A stretch of 64,000 nt of DNA from an uncultured Oscillospiraceae bacterium (GTDB taxonomy: Bacteria; Bacillota; Clostridia; Oscillospirales; Oscillospiraceae). The notes beneath the pieces are model-generated. The model was given only the letters and a program-made list of their open reading frames with translations, had not been told where the DNA came from and ran no database searches. Positions 28,000 to 36,525 of this stretch are shown piece after piece; position 1 is the stretch's first letter; each line of letters starts with the position of its first letter. Location of the stretch: the NCBI GenBank assembly GCA_934597255.1, contig CAKTQV010000003.1, positions 178,773-242,772 on the forward strand, read 5' to 3'. The position numbers and the translations under genes were made by a program.

Positions 28000-29679
28000 T
28001 TGAGAGAGTATATAGACAGCGCAGCATTCCGGGATATGATCCTGTGCGCGGGCGACGCCCTTGAAGCAAACGAGCAGCGGCTCAACGAACTGAACGTGTT
28101 TCCGGTCCCGGACGGCGATACCGGCACCAACATGCGTCTGACCATGGCCGCCGCGTGCGCGGACATGCGCCGCAACCAGATCAAAAGCATTTCCCAGGCG
28201 GCCGACCGCGTCGCCTCCGCCCAGCTGCGCGGTGCGCGCGGCAACTCCGGCGTCATCACGAGCCTGCTGTTCCGCGGGCTGGCCAAGGGCCTGAAGGGGC
28301 TGGAATCCGCCTCCGCCGCCGAATTTGCCGTCGCCATGCAGTCCGGTGTGGACGCGGCCTACAAGGCCGTGATGAAGCCCGCCGAGGGCACCATCCTCAC
28401 CGTCAGCCGCCGCGCCTCCGAGGCCGCCGTGGCCTTCGCCAAGAACTCCGCCGACGTGGAAGCCATGCTTCAGGCCGCCATCGAGGCGGGCCATGAGGCG
28501 CTGGCCGAAACGGTCGAGCTCAACCCCGTTTTGAAAAAGGCCGGCGTTGTGGACGCCGGCGGCGCGGGCTACGTCGTGATCCTGGAGGCCATGCTGGACA
28601 ATCTTCTCGGCCGCGCCACGGCCAGCATGAACGCCCCCGCCGCCCCGGCCGCCACGAAGGAAAAGGCGGACTTCGCCTCCTTCCGCTCCGAGGACATCAA
28701 ATTCGGCTACTGCACGGAGTTTATCATCCGCAAGGAAAACGACCGCAGCGCCGACCTTCTGCGCGCGTATCTCGGCACGCTCGGCGACTGCGTCGTGGTC
28801 GTGGAGGACGACGAGATCATCAAGACCCACGCCCATGTCAACGCGCCCGGTCTGGCGCTGACCGAGGCGCTGAAATACGGCCCGGTGCTGATGGTGAAGG
28901 TGGACAATCTCCACGAGCAGCACACCAGCATGGCCGAGGGCGTTTCCGCCGAGGCGGAGGCTGCCGGAGCAGAGAACGCCGGGGCCGATGCGGACGCGAT
29001 CCCCGCGCCCGTTCCCGTCGAAAAGCCGATCGGCGTGGTCGCCGTGTGCGCCGGCGAAGGGCTGGAGCAGCTGTTCCGCGATCTCGGCGCCGACAATCTC
29101 GTGACCGGCGGCCAGACCATGAACCCCTCCACGGAGGATATCCTGCGCGCCGTGAACGGGACGCCGGCGGAGACCGTGTTCGTGTTCCCCAACAACAAAA
29201 ACATCATCATGGCCGCCGAGCAGTGCATCCCACTGACCGACCGGCGCGTGATCGTGATCCCCTCCAAGACCATCCCGCAGGGCGTGAGCGCGCTGATGAA
29301 CTACGACCCGGACGCGGATGCGGAAACGCTGCAGAGCGCGTTCACCGAGGCGCTCGCCACCGTTCACACCACGCAGGTCACCTATGCCGCGCGCAACTCC
29401 GATTTCGACGGCCACGACATCAAGGCCGGCGAGTATCTGGCGCTGCTGGACGGCCAGCTCATCGACTCCTCCAAGAGCAAATCCGCCATTCTGCGCAAGC
29501 TGTGCCAGGCGTTTGCTCCCCTCAACCCCGAATTCATCAACGTCTATTACGGCGCGGACGTGCCGGAAAAGCAGGCGAAGGCCGCTGCAGCCGCCTTCTC
29601 GTCCGAATTCCCCTCCGCCGAGGTCAACCTCATCTTCGGCGGCCAGCCGGTGTATTACTACATCATCAGCGTGGAATGA
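28000..29679 (+). CDS. fakA: DAK2 domain fatty acid kinase subunit FakA (YloV-like)
   Basis: A 559-residue ATP-binding kinase subunit that phosphorylates fatty acids bound to a FakB protein. The N-terminal DAK2 domain has NVFPVPDGDTGTNM (Mg-ATP aspartates) near residue 32 and LRGARGNSGVITS near residue 76. A middle domain and a C-terminal domain with VFPNNKNIIMAAEQ near residue 406 complete the FakA/YloV layout. Translation begins at a TTG at 28000 behind GAGGTAAG; no ATG in frame fits the N-terminus. No fakB is in the window. Confidence 0.93.
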   Translation: MREYIDSAAFRDMILCAGDALEANEQRLNELNVFPVPDGDTGTNMRLTMAAACADMRRNQIKSISQAADRVASAQLRGARGNSGVITSLLFRGLAKGLKGLESASAAEFAVAMQSGVDAAYKAVMKPAEGTILTVSRRASEAAVAFAKNSADVEAMLQAAIEAGHEALAETVELNPVLKKAGVVDAGGAGYVVILEAMLDNLLGRATASMNAPAAPAATKEKADFASFRSEDIKFGYCTEFIIRKENDRSADLLRAYLGTLGDCVVVVEDDEIIKTHAHVNAPGLALTEALKYGPVLMVKVDNLHEQHTSMAEGVSAEAEAAGAENAGADADAIPAPVPVEKPIGVVAVCAGEGLEQLFRDLGADNLVTGGQTMNPSTEDILRAVNGTPAETVFVFPNNKNIIMAAEQCIPLTDRRVIVIPSKTIPQGVSALMNYDPDADAETLQSAFTEALATVHTTQVTYAARNSDFDGHDIKAGEYLALLDGQLIDSSKSKSAILRKLCQAFAPLNPEFINVYYGADVPEKQAKAAAAAFSSEFPSAEVNLIFGGQPVYYYIISVE

Positions 29680-29696
29680 CCGGCTCTTCCGAACCC

Positions 29697-29737
29697 TGCC
29701 GGGGCGGCTCTGGACAGAGCCGCCCCGGCAGTTTTTT
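29697..29737 (+). terminator. Terminator of the Asp23-fakA operon
   Basis: A perfect 14-bp stem (TGCCGGGGCGGCTC with GAGCCGCCCCGGCA), 6-base loop and GTTTTTT, 17 bases after the fakA stop. Confidence 0.92.
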
Positions 29738-29852
29738 CCCCGTTAAGCGCAGACGGCGGGATGTCCCCCGTTTTGAAGCCTCCGGACACAGCATCACAGA
29801 CTGACGCCCTCCCATCTGCCGCTTTTCTTTCTGCCGGACAGGCCGCGCATCA

Positions 29853-29889
29853 AAAATCCTCCGTATGGTACGACCATACGGAGGATTTT
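29853..29889. terminator. Bidirectional terminator, 17-bp perfect inverted repeat
   Basis: AAAATCCTCCGTATGGT at 29853-29869 and its complement at 29873-29889 around a 3-base loop. T-rich on both strands; it ends the minus-strand membrane protein gene and backs up the fakA terminator. Confidence 0.85.
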
Positions 29890-29912
29890 ATGCTTTTGCC
29901 GGTATCCGCGCC

Positions 29913-30686
29913 TTATGCTTCCGGCCGCGCGAGGTTTTCCGTCTGCACAAAGCCGTACATCCCCAGCAGCAGCGCCAGCGACGCATAGGCCGCGGCGGCC
30001 GGCGTGAGCCCCTGGTCAATGACGCAGATCATGCACAGAAACACGCCCGCCTGGCTGAAGAATATGCCGCAGAAGGGCTTCGGCTGGCCGAACTGATACC
30101 CGGCCGCGTAATACAGCGCCAGCGTGGACGTGCACAGCGCCAGTATCTCCGGCGCGAAGCTCCACACCACGGGGTTGGCCGCGTTCGCCTTGTACACGGT
30201 CACCATGAACATGCAGCCGAACAGCACCAGCGCAACGGACGCGGCGCGGCGCATGCCGGCCTTTTCGGGGTCGTCCGCGTTCGCCGTCAGAAGCACGGCG
30301 CTCACGCCGCCGAGAAGCTGCAGCACGGCAAGAATGCGCTGCAGCACCGGCGCCGCATAGCGTCCCGCCGTCACCAGCAGGACCGCCCCGCTCAGCGCCA
30401 GCACGCCGCCGGCAAAGCAGCCGACGATGCGATACACGATCCCCCGCCCCGCAAGGGCGCGGAAATCGCGCGCCGGAACGAACCGGCGCAGCCGGAACGT
30501 CCACACCGCCAGCGCCGCCAGCGTCACGACCAGAATGCCGATGACCCAGAAATTGATGGGCGCGCCCCGGTCGGCCAGCCCCGTCGCCTCGTCGTATATC
30601 TTCATGCTCTGGATCCAGCGCACCATAAAGCCCACGGCCCCCATGACCGCGGCAAAGCCCGTTATCCTGTATGCCTGTGACTGCAT
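29913..30686 (-). CDS. Polytopic membrane protein of unknown function
   Basis: A 257-residue protein with about seven to eight hydrophobic segments spread over its length (for example residues 8-24, 45-65, 85-107, 112-132, 148-165, 172-192, 205-222 and 228-245). I recognise no family motif. The short charged loops contain a few acidic and basic residues but no conserved-looking catalytic pattern. It is monocistronic, ending at the 17-bp terminator. A role in transport or sensing would be a guess. Confidence 0.75.
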   Translation of the reverse strand: MQSQAYRITGFAAVMGAVGFMVRWIQSMKIYDEATGLADRGAPINFWVIGILVVTLAALAVWTFRLRRFVPARDFRALAGRGIVYRIVGCFAGGVLALSGAVLLVTAGRYAAPVLQRILAVLQLLGGVSAVLLTANADDPEKAGMRRAASVALVLFGCMFMVTVYKANAANPVVWSFAPEILALCTSTLALYYAAGYQFGQPKPFCGIFFSQAGVFLCMICVIDQGLTPAAAAYASLALLLGMYGFVQTENLARPEA

Positions 30687-30773
30687 AAGCGCCTCCGCCT
30701 GTCCATAATATGTTTCAAGATGTTTAAGCCATTTTATACCCGAAGCGCCGCTTCGTCAAGGAGGCTCGATCCG

Positions 30774-30851
30774 ATGAAAAGCATGCTCCGCTTCATGGCG
30801 CTGGCCGTGCTGCTGACAGCGCTGACCGCGCTTTTCCGTCTTTACGCCTGA
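30774..30851 (+). CDS. Possible 25-residue hydrophobic microprotein
   Basis: An ATG-TGA reading frame of 25 codons (MKSMLRFMALAVLLTALTAL...) behind AAGGAGG with a 9-base spacing. It would form one membrane helix with a basic N-terminus. It overlaps the convergent MATE gene's 3' end by 10 bases and lies downstream of the divergent start of the 29913-30686 gene. The strong ribosome site and lack of another explanation for it support translation; no promoter is convincing and no homologue is known to me. Confidence 0.35.
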   Translation: MKSMLRFMALAVLLTALTALFRLYA

Positions 30852-32161
30852 CGGTCCCGGCGGATGGCCGCCGCGCTGAACGCCGCCACGAGCAGCTCCG
30901 CCGCCAGCGGCGCCCACCACACGCCCTCGATGCCGAACAGCGCCGCCAGCGACAGCACCATCAGCGCCTGCACGGCAAAGCCGCGTCCCGCCGTGATGCA
31001 CAGCGCCGGCCCCGGCCTTTCGTTCGCCGTCAGATAGCCCGCGCACACGATGTTGAACCCGAGCACCAGATAGCTGCACGCGAAGCGCCGCAGGATGTGC
31101 ACCGTCTCGTCCCGGATGGCCATGGAGCCCGCGTCCAGAAACAGCCCCGCCACGCCCCCGGCAAAGCCCTGCAGAACGGCGAAGCAGACCAGCGCCATCA
31201 TCGCCTGCGCCGCGACGGCGCAGCGCAGCAGCTTCCGGCAGCTCTCCGGCTCTCCCGCGCCGCGGTGATAGCTCACGAGCGGCTGCATCCCCTGGCTCGC
31301 GCCGGTGAGCACGTTGAGCATGACGGTGTTGACATAGGTCACGGGCGTAAAGGCCGAAACGCCGGCCGTGCCGAGAAAGCGGAGGATCGTCCGGTTATAC
31401 AGCCAGGTCATGCCCGCCGTGCACAGCTCCACCGAGCCGTCCGGCACGCCGATGGGCAGCAGCTCCCGGTAGATCCGCAGATCGAAGCGGAAGCGCCGCA
31501 GCGTGAGAAGGCGGTTTTTCCCGAACAGGAAATGCGCCAGAAAAATGCACGTCGCCAGCAGCTGCGACAGCCCCGTTGCAAAGGCCGCGCCGAAGATACC
31601 CCAGTGCAGCCGCGCGATGAAATACCAGTCGAGCACGGCGTTGAGCACGCTGGCGCAGATCACCGTCACCATCGCCAGCCGCGGCCGCCCGTCGGTTTTG
31701 ACCAGCACCTCCAGATTGTACTCCAGAATGAAAAACACGGAAAACCACGCGAGCGTTCCGACGTAGCTTTTCGTATCGGCCAGCGTGTCGCCCCGCGCGC
31801 CGAGCAGACAGCAGATCGGCTCGGCGAACACGACCGTCACAGCCGTGATGAGCACGCCCAGCAGCGCCGCGGAGACCACGTTCTGCGTGAAAAGGCGGTC
31901 GGCGTCGTCATGCCGTCCCTCGCCGAGCAGCGCCGCGATCCGCGTCCCCGTGCCGACGGCCAGCAGCATGGCCGCCGAGAAAAGGATGTTCAGAAACGGC
32001 GCGCCGAGATTGACCGCCGCCAGCGCCTCCGGCCCGATCAGCCGCCCGACGAATATCCCGTCCACCATGGAATACAGTGAAAAGACCGCCAGGCTCACGA
32101 CCGTCGGCACAACGAAGCGCGCATAGTCCTTCTTCAGATTTCCCGATGACAGCGCGTTCAT
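30842..32161 (-). CDS. MATE family efflux transporter
   Basis: A 439-residue, 12-helix exporter of the MATE/MOP superfamily, expected to extrude drugs or metabolites using an ion gradient. The N-terminal FVVPTVVSLAVFSLYSMVDGIFVGR, read in parts, and the internal repeat half with ASQGMQPLVSYHRGAG near residue 260 are typical. I start at the ATG of MNALSSGNLK; an upstream ATG at 32206 lies directly on the hairpin and adds unfamiliar residues. Substrate unknown. Confidence 0.9.
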   Translation of the reverse strand: MNALSSGNLKKDYARFVVPTVVSLAVFSLYSMVDGIFVGRLIGPEALAAVNLGAPFLNILFSAAMLLAVGTGTRIAALLGEGRHDDADRLFTQNVVSAALLGVLITAVTVVFAEPICCLLGARGDTLADTKSYVGTLAWFSVFFILEYNLEVLVKTDGRPRLAMVTVICASVLNAVLDWYFIARLHWGIFGAAFATGLSQLLATCIFLAHFLFGKNRLLTLRRFRFDLRIYRELLPIGVPDGSVELCTAGMTWLYNRTILRFLGTAGVSAFTPVTYVNTVMLNVLTGASQGMQPLVSYHRGAGEPESCRKLLRCAVAAQAMMALVCFAVLQGFAGGVAGLFLDAGSMAIRDETVHILRRFACSYLVLGFNIVCAGYLTANERPGPALCITAGRGFAVQALMVLSLAALFGIEGVWWAPLAAELLVAAFSAAAIRRDRQA

Positions 32162-32205
32162 TGCCGTCCCATCCTTTCCACGCCTTTTTCCCGAAAGAGG
32201 AAGCA

Positions 32206-32233
32206 TGGGGGCGGCCCGAAAAGGCCGCCCCCA
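32206..32233 (-). other. Stem-loop in the MATE gene leader
   Basis: A perfect 11-bp GC-rich inverted repeat (TGGGGGCGGCC/GGCCGCCCCCA) with a 6-base loop between clpC and the MATE gene. Neither strand has a T run, so it is not a classic terminator. It would sit about 14 bases from the predicted 5' end of the MATE mRNA. Confidence 0.6.
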
Positions 32234-32253
32234 CGCACACCAATTGTAGGCTT

Positions 32254-32282
32254 ATGATACCACAGCCGTCCCGCCCGGTCAA
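32254..32282 (-). promoter_or_regulatory. Promoter for the MATE gene
   Basis: Minus strand TTGACC (32282-32277), 17 bases, TATCAT (32259-32254), overlapping the clpC stop codon. Confidence 0.7.
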
Positions 32283-34720
32283 GACCCCACGCGCCGCAGA
32301 ACAGCCGCGCCGTCCGACACGACCGCCTCCACGCAGTCGCCCGCGCCGACCTTCCGTTCCGCCAGCATCTCGGCCAGCGGGTCGGCCAGCCGCGTCCGAA
32401 GCTGGCGGCGGAGCGTCCGCGCCCCATAGCGCTCGTCATAGCCCTCGCCGGCCAGCAGCGCCAGCGCCTCGTCCGTCACGCGCAGGGTCACGCCCTGCCG
32501 CCGCGCCCGCTCGCACAGCCGCCCGGTCATGCCCGCCGCGATGCGGCGTATCTCCCCGTCCGTCAGCCGCCGGAACACGACGACCTCGTCGATGCGCCCG
32601 AGAAGCTCCGGCCGCATGGTCTTTTCCAGCTCCCGCATCACCTGCCGGCGCTGCTGCTCATAGCGCGCCTTCTCCTGCGCCGCCCCGGCAAAGCCCATGG
32701 GCGCCGTTTCCGTCAGCGCGCGCGCGCCGATGTTCGAGGTCATCACGATCATCGCGCTGCGGAAATCCGTTTTGCGCCCCTGCGAGTCGGTCAGTTCCCC
32801 CTCCTCCAGTATCTGAAGAAGCAGGCTCCACACGTCCGCATGCGCCTTTTCCATCTCGTCGAACAGCACCACGCTCCACGGCCGCCGCCGCACCTTCTCC
32901 GTCAGGAAGCCGCCCTCGTCGTGACCGACGTAGCCCGGCGGCGCGCCGATGAGCCGGCTGACGGCGTGCTTTTCCATGTATTCGGACATGTCCACGCGGA
33001 TGAGGGCCTTCTCGTCCCCGTACACCGCCGCACCCAGCGCCCGGCACAGCTCCGTTTTGCCGACGCCCGTCGGCCCGAGGAACAGAAAGCTTCCCATCGG
33101 CCGGTTCGGGTCCGACAGGCCCATGCGGCTGCGGCGGATGGCGCGGCACACCGCGCTCACCGCCTCGTCCTGACCGATCACACGGCTGTGCACCACCTGC
33201 TCCAGCCGCGCCAGCCGCTCGCCCTCCTCCTCGCTCACGGTCTGCGCCGGGATGCCCGTCCAGGCGCTGACGACCGCCGCAACGTCCTCCGCGCCGACCG
33301 CCCGGCCCGCGCCGCTGCGCTTTTCCCAAAGCTCCCGCTCGGCCGCCAGACGCTCGCGCGCGCGCTCCTCCGAATCCCGCAGACGCGCCGCGCCCTCAAA
33401 ATCCTCCGCCTTCACGGCCGCCTCCTTGCGGGCCGTCGCCGCGGCAAGACGCTGCTCCGCGCGCCGCAGATCGGCCGGGCGCTCCGCCGCCGCCAGACGC
33501 ACATGGGCGCAGGCCTCGTCCATCAGGTCGATGGCCTTATCGGGAAGAAAGCGCTCCGGCAGGTAGCGGACGGACAGCTCGACCGCCGCCCGCAGCGCGG
33601 ACTGCGAGATGGACAGGCCGTGGTGCCGCTCGTAGCGCGCGCGCAGCCCCTCCAGCACGGCCAGCGCGCCCTCGCCCGTCGGCTCGTCCACCGTGACGGG
33701 CTGAAAGCGCCGGGCCAGCGCCGCATCCTTTTCGATGTGCCGGCGGTATTCCTCCAGCGTCGTGGCGCCGACGATCTGAACGAGCGAGCGCCCGAGCAGC
33801 GGCTTGACGATGTTGGCCGCGTCGATCGCCCCCTCCGCCGCGCCCGCGCCCACGATGGTGTGCAGCTCGTCGATGAACAGGATGATATCCCCCGCGCGGC
33901 TGACCTCGCGCAGAACGCTTTTTATGCGCTCTTCAAAATCGCCGCGGTATTTCGTCCCGGCCAGCATCCCCGTCAGATCCAGCGCCACGAGCCGCTTCTG
34001 CGCCAGATGCGCCGGCGCGGCGCCGCTCTGCATCCGCTGCGCCAGCGCCTCCGCGACGGCCGTTTTTCCGACGCCCGGCTCGCCGATGAGCACGGGATTG
34101 TTTTTCGTGCGGCGGGACAGGATCTGCTCGACGCGCGCAAGCTCCCTCTCCCGGCCGATCACGGGGTCGAGCGCCCCCTGCGCCGCCAGCTGCGTCAGAT
34201 CGCGGCTGTACTGATCGAGCAGCTTCGTCTCCGGACGGGTCCGCCGTTCCCGCGGCGCCGGCGCTTCCGCGCGGCGTCCGGCCGGCGCGGCGAACGCGTT
34301 CATCACGTCGGTATACAGCCGGTTCTCCTCCAGTCCCGCCTGCCGCAGCGCGCGGCAGGCGCTGCAGTCGCCCTCGCGCAGCAGCCCCATGAGCAGATGC
34401 TCCGTGCCGACGCAGCTGTGGCCGAGGCGCTGGGCGTCCCGGCAGGCCAGCTCGATAACGCGCCGGGCGTTCGGGCTCAGTCCCTGCGCCGGCGCGCCCG
34501 GCGCGCCGCAGGGCGTCGTTCCGGCCGCCATCGACAGCGCCGCCGCCGCATCCAGCCCCGCCTTGCGGAGAATACGGCTGCCAAGCCCCTCCTCCTCGCG
34601 GCACAGGCCCACCAGCAGATGCTCCGTGCCGACGTAGCTGTGGCCCAGCTCCGACGCGGCCGCGTGGGCCAGCTCGATCGCCTTCTGCGCCGGCCGGGTG
34701 AATCGATCGTTCGTTTTCAT
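32279..34720 (-). CDS. clpC: ATP-dependent Clp protease ATPase subunit ClpC
   Basis: An 813-residue AAA+ unfoldase that feeds ClpP. Two Clp-N repeats lie at about residues 6-40 and 80-115, each with the GHSYVGTEHLL or GHSCVGTEHLL core. The first AAA domain has Walker A GEPGVGKT (213-220) and an LFIDE Walker B. A UVR-like KAEDFEGAARLRD segment sits in the middle domain, and the second AAA domain has GPTGVGKTEL and LFDEMEKA. The start follows GGAGGCGATGGC and the TATAAT at 34744, giving a very short leader. No ctsR-mcsAB neighbours are present, unlike Bacillus. Confidence 0.95.
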   Translation of the reverse strand: MKTNDRFTRPAQKAIELAHAAASELGHSYVGTEHLLVGLCREEEGLGSRILRKAGLDAAAALSMAAGTTPCGAPGAPAQGLSPNARRVIELACRDAQRLGHSCVGTEHLLMGLLREGDCSACRALRQAGLEENRLYTDVMNAFAAPAGRRAEAPAPRERRTRPETKLLDQYSRDLTQLAAQGALDPVIGRERELARVEQILSRRTKNNPVLIGEPGVGKTAVAEALAQRMQSGAAPAHLAQKRLVALDLTGMLAGTKYRGDFEERIKSVLREVSRAGDIILFIDELHTIVGAGAAEGAIDAANIVKPLLGRSLVQIVGATTLEEYRRHIEKDAALARRFQPVTVDEPTGEGALAVLEGLRARYERHHGLSISQSALRAAVELSVRYLPERFLPDKAIDLMDEACAHVRLAAAERPADLRRAEQRLAAATARKEAAVKAEDFEGAARLRDSEERARERLAAERELWEKRSGAGRAVGAEDVAAVVSAWTGIPAQTVSEEEGERLARLEQVVHSRVIGQDEAVSAVCRAIRRSRMGLSDPNRPMGSFLFLGPTGVGKTELCRALGAAVYGDEKALIRVDMSEYMEKHAVSRLIGAPPGYVGHDEGGFLTEKVRRRPWSVVLFDEMEKAHADVWSLLLQILEEGELTDSQGRKTDFRSAMIVMTSNIGARALTETAPMGFAGAAQEKARYEQQRRQVMRELEKTMRPELLGRIDEVVVFRRLTDGEIRRIAAGMTGRLCERARRQGVTLRVTDEALALLAGEGYDERYGARTLRRQLRTRLADPLAEMLAERKVGAGDCVEAVVSDGAAVLRRVGS

Positions 34721-34738
34721 GCCATCGCCTCCGAAGGG

Positions 34739-34767
34739 ATTATAGCCGAACGAACCGAAAAACAAGC
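34739..34767 (-). promoter_or_regulatory. Promoter for clpC
   Basis: A consensus TATAAT (34744-34739) on the minus strand with a poor -35 (GCTTGT at 17 bases, or TTGTTT at 15). The start codon is only about 18 bases beyond the -10 box. Confidence 0.6.
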
Positions 34768-34781
34768 GCGAAAGCGCGCGC

Positions 34782-34812
34782 AAAAAGACCGCGGGCCCTG
34801 AAGCCCGCGGTC
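34782..34812 (-). terminator. Terminator of the repeat lipoprotein gene
   Basis: Minus strand 10-bp stem GACCGCGGGC/GCCCGCGGTC with a 6-base loop followed by TTTTTG, 24 bases after the stop. Confidence 0.88.
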
Positions 34813-34835
34813 CTGCCGTATAAATCAGCCGGGTA

Positions 34836-36080
34836 TTATTCGCGTTCCTCCACGACCGGCTGGGCACCGAGCTGGAAGACGTAGCGGTAGGTGTTGCCGT
34901 ACACGCCGTCGATCACGCCGTCGGCGTAGCTGCCGATGAAGGTGTCGCCGTCCTCGTCCTTGAAGGCGAACACATTGTTCTCGCAGCCCCACTGCATCGC
35001 GTAGTCCGTGCCGGCGAAGTTGATCGTGCCGGTCCCGTCGGCCTTGATCTCGATATACTCGCCGTCCAGATAATACGCGATCGTGTCATCCTCCGGATCG
35101 ACGCAGGCGACCGCGCCGTACACGCCGGTCTGCACCGGCGTGGCCTCCGCCGGCTCCTCGCGCTCGTCCACGACCGGCTGCGCGCCGAGCTGGAACACAT
35201 AGCGGTAGGTATTGCCGTACACGCCGTCGATCACGCCGTCGGCATACGTTCCCGCAAAGGTATCGCCGTCCACGTCCTCAAACGTGAAGCTCTCGCCGTC
35301 ATACTCCCACTCCATGGCGTATTCCGAACCGCCGTAGAAGATGGCGCCGGTGCCGTCGTCATTGATGGTGAGGTATTCGCCGTCCAGATAATATTCAAGC
35401 GAGGTGTCGCTCGGGTCGGTGCACGCCGTCGCGCCGTAGCGGCCGCTTTCGATCTGGGGCGGGTTGTTGGAGAACACATAGTCCGCGCCGAAGCAGCTTC
35501 CGGTGATCTCGCCGTTTTCGATCCGGCCGCCGGTCATTTCAAAGTCCTCGCCGTACATGGAAAACTCCGTCCCGCTGACCAGCCAGATCATATCGTAGTC
35601 CCCGCCGTCGAGCGTGGCGGTGCCGGTGCCGTCGGTGTTGAGGGTCAGACGGTCCTCCTTGCAGGAGGTCTTTTCGCCGTTCATGATGCAGCTCACGGCC
35701 TGATACTCGTCGGCATACTCCGCGCCGTTGGGCGCGCCGATGGTATCGTAGCGGTACTCGTAAAGCCCGCCGTATGTGCCGGTGACGGACGAGCCGTCGC
35801 AGCGGCCCTCAAAGCGGATGCCGCCGGAATCCTTGAAGCGCAGGCTCCCGTCCTCGGCGGAATAATTGTACTTGAGCGTGTATTCCGTGCCGTTGTACAT
35901 GATCGTGCCGGTGCCGTCGGAGGCAAGCTGCAGATACTCGCCGAAGCACTCGTATTCGCCGCTGCTGTCGGTGCAGGACGTGGCATAGAATTTTCCGCTG
36001 ATGGGATCGGTCTTTCCGCAGCCGGACAGCAGCGCCGCCAGCATCAAAACGGAAAGCAGGATCGCAATGGTCTTTTTCAT
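34836..36080 (-). CDS. Lipoprotein with four lipocalin-like repeats
   Basis: A 414-residue secreted lipoprotein. The N-terminus MKKTIAILLSVLMLAALLSGC has a lipobox ending at the cysteine. The mature part is built of four repeats of roughly 95 residues. Each has a GxYxAxxC start, a LxxDGTGT strand, a YxMxW or equivalent, and a GxYxxG-VxGxYG end. Repeats 3 and 4 are nearly identical in their last 26 residues (from YADGVIDGVYGN). Function unknown; small-molecule or surface binding is a guess. It is monocistronic with a terminator and AGGAGGGG ribosome site. Confidence 0.85.
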   Translation of the reverse strand: MKKTIAILLSVLMLAALLSGCGKTDPISGKFYATSCTDSSGEYECFGEYLQLASDGTGTIMYNGTEYTLKYNYSAEDGSLRFKDSGGIRFEGRCDGSSVTGTYGGLYEYRYDTIGAPNGAEYADEYQAVSCIMNGEKTSCKEDRLTLNTDGTGTATLDGGDYDMIWLVSGTEFSMYGEDFEMTGGRIENGEITGSCFGADYVFSNNPPQIESGRYGATACTDPSDTSLEYYLDGEYLTINDDGTGAIFYGGSEYAMEWEYDGESFTFEDVDGDTFAGTYADGVIDGVYGNTYRYVFQLGAQPVVDEREEPAEATPVQTGVYGAVACVDPEDDTIAYYLDGEYIEIKADGTGTINFAGTDYAMQWGCENNVFAFKDEDGDTFIGSYADGVIDGVYGNTYRYVFQLGAQPVVEERE

Positions 36081-36128
36081 TTTTCCCCTCCTGATATGGG
36101 CATTCACAATGCCTTACACTTATATACC

Positions 36129-36157
36129 TTTGTACCATATTCCCGACCGGAATGCAA
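36129..36157 (-). promoter_or_regulatory. Probable promoter for the repeat lipoprotein
   Basis: Minus strand TTGCAT (36157-36152), 17 bases, TACAAA (36134-36129); an overlapping TATATA lies a few bases further on. Confidence 0.5.
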
Positions 36158-36217
36158 GGCTTTTCCCGTCCCGCCGACAGCCCCCGGCAAAAAATTCTCC
36201 CAGCGCTGCGCGAGACC

Positions 36218-36245
36218 TTGATTTTTTTAATTTTTATGCTAATAT
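36218..36245 (+). promoter_or_regulatory. Promoter for the ferredoxin gene
   Basis: Plus strand TTGATT (36218-36223), 16-base AT-rich spacer, TAATAT (36240-36245), 31 bases before the ATG at 36277. Confidence 0.72.
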
Positions 36246-36276
36246 GGCGTTGTACATTACTTGTGGAGGTAATACT

Positions 36277-36447
36277 ATGGCTTACAAAATCAGCGACGCC
36301 TGCATTTCCTGCGGTTCCTGTGCAGACGCCTGCCCGGTCGGTGCGATCAGCCAGGGCGACGCGCACTACGAGATCAATCCCGACGCCTGCCTGTCCTGCG
36401 GCACCTGCGCCGAGCAGTGCCCCATGGGCGCCATCAGCGAGGAATAA
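36277..36447 (+). CDS. 2[4Fe-4S] ferredoxin
   Basis: A 56-residue clostridial-type ferredoxin carrying electrons from PFOR to hydrogenases and other acceptors. Both cluster motifs are complete: CISCGSCADACPVGAI near residue 9 and CLSCGTCAEQCPMGAI near residue 38. TGGAGGT precedes the ATG by 6 bases. It is monocistronic with a strong promoter and terminator, as expected for an abundant protein. Confidence 0.96.
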   Translation: MAYKISDACISCGSCADACPVGAISQGDAHYEINPDACLSCGTCAEQCPMGAISEE

Positions 36448-36463
36448 TCCCCGCTGCAAGCAA

Positions 36464-36502
36464 AGCGGGCGGTATGTTCACGCATATCGCCCGCTCCGTT
36501 TT
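36464..36502 (+). terminator. Terminator of the ferredoxin gene
   Basis: A 13-bp stem AGCGGGCGGTATG with CATATCGCCCGCT (one G-T pair), 6-base loop, then CCGTTTTT. Confidence 0.85.
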
Positions 36503-36525
36503 TCTGTTTTCAGGAGGAGCCATCT

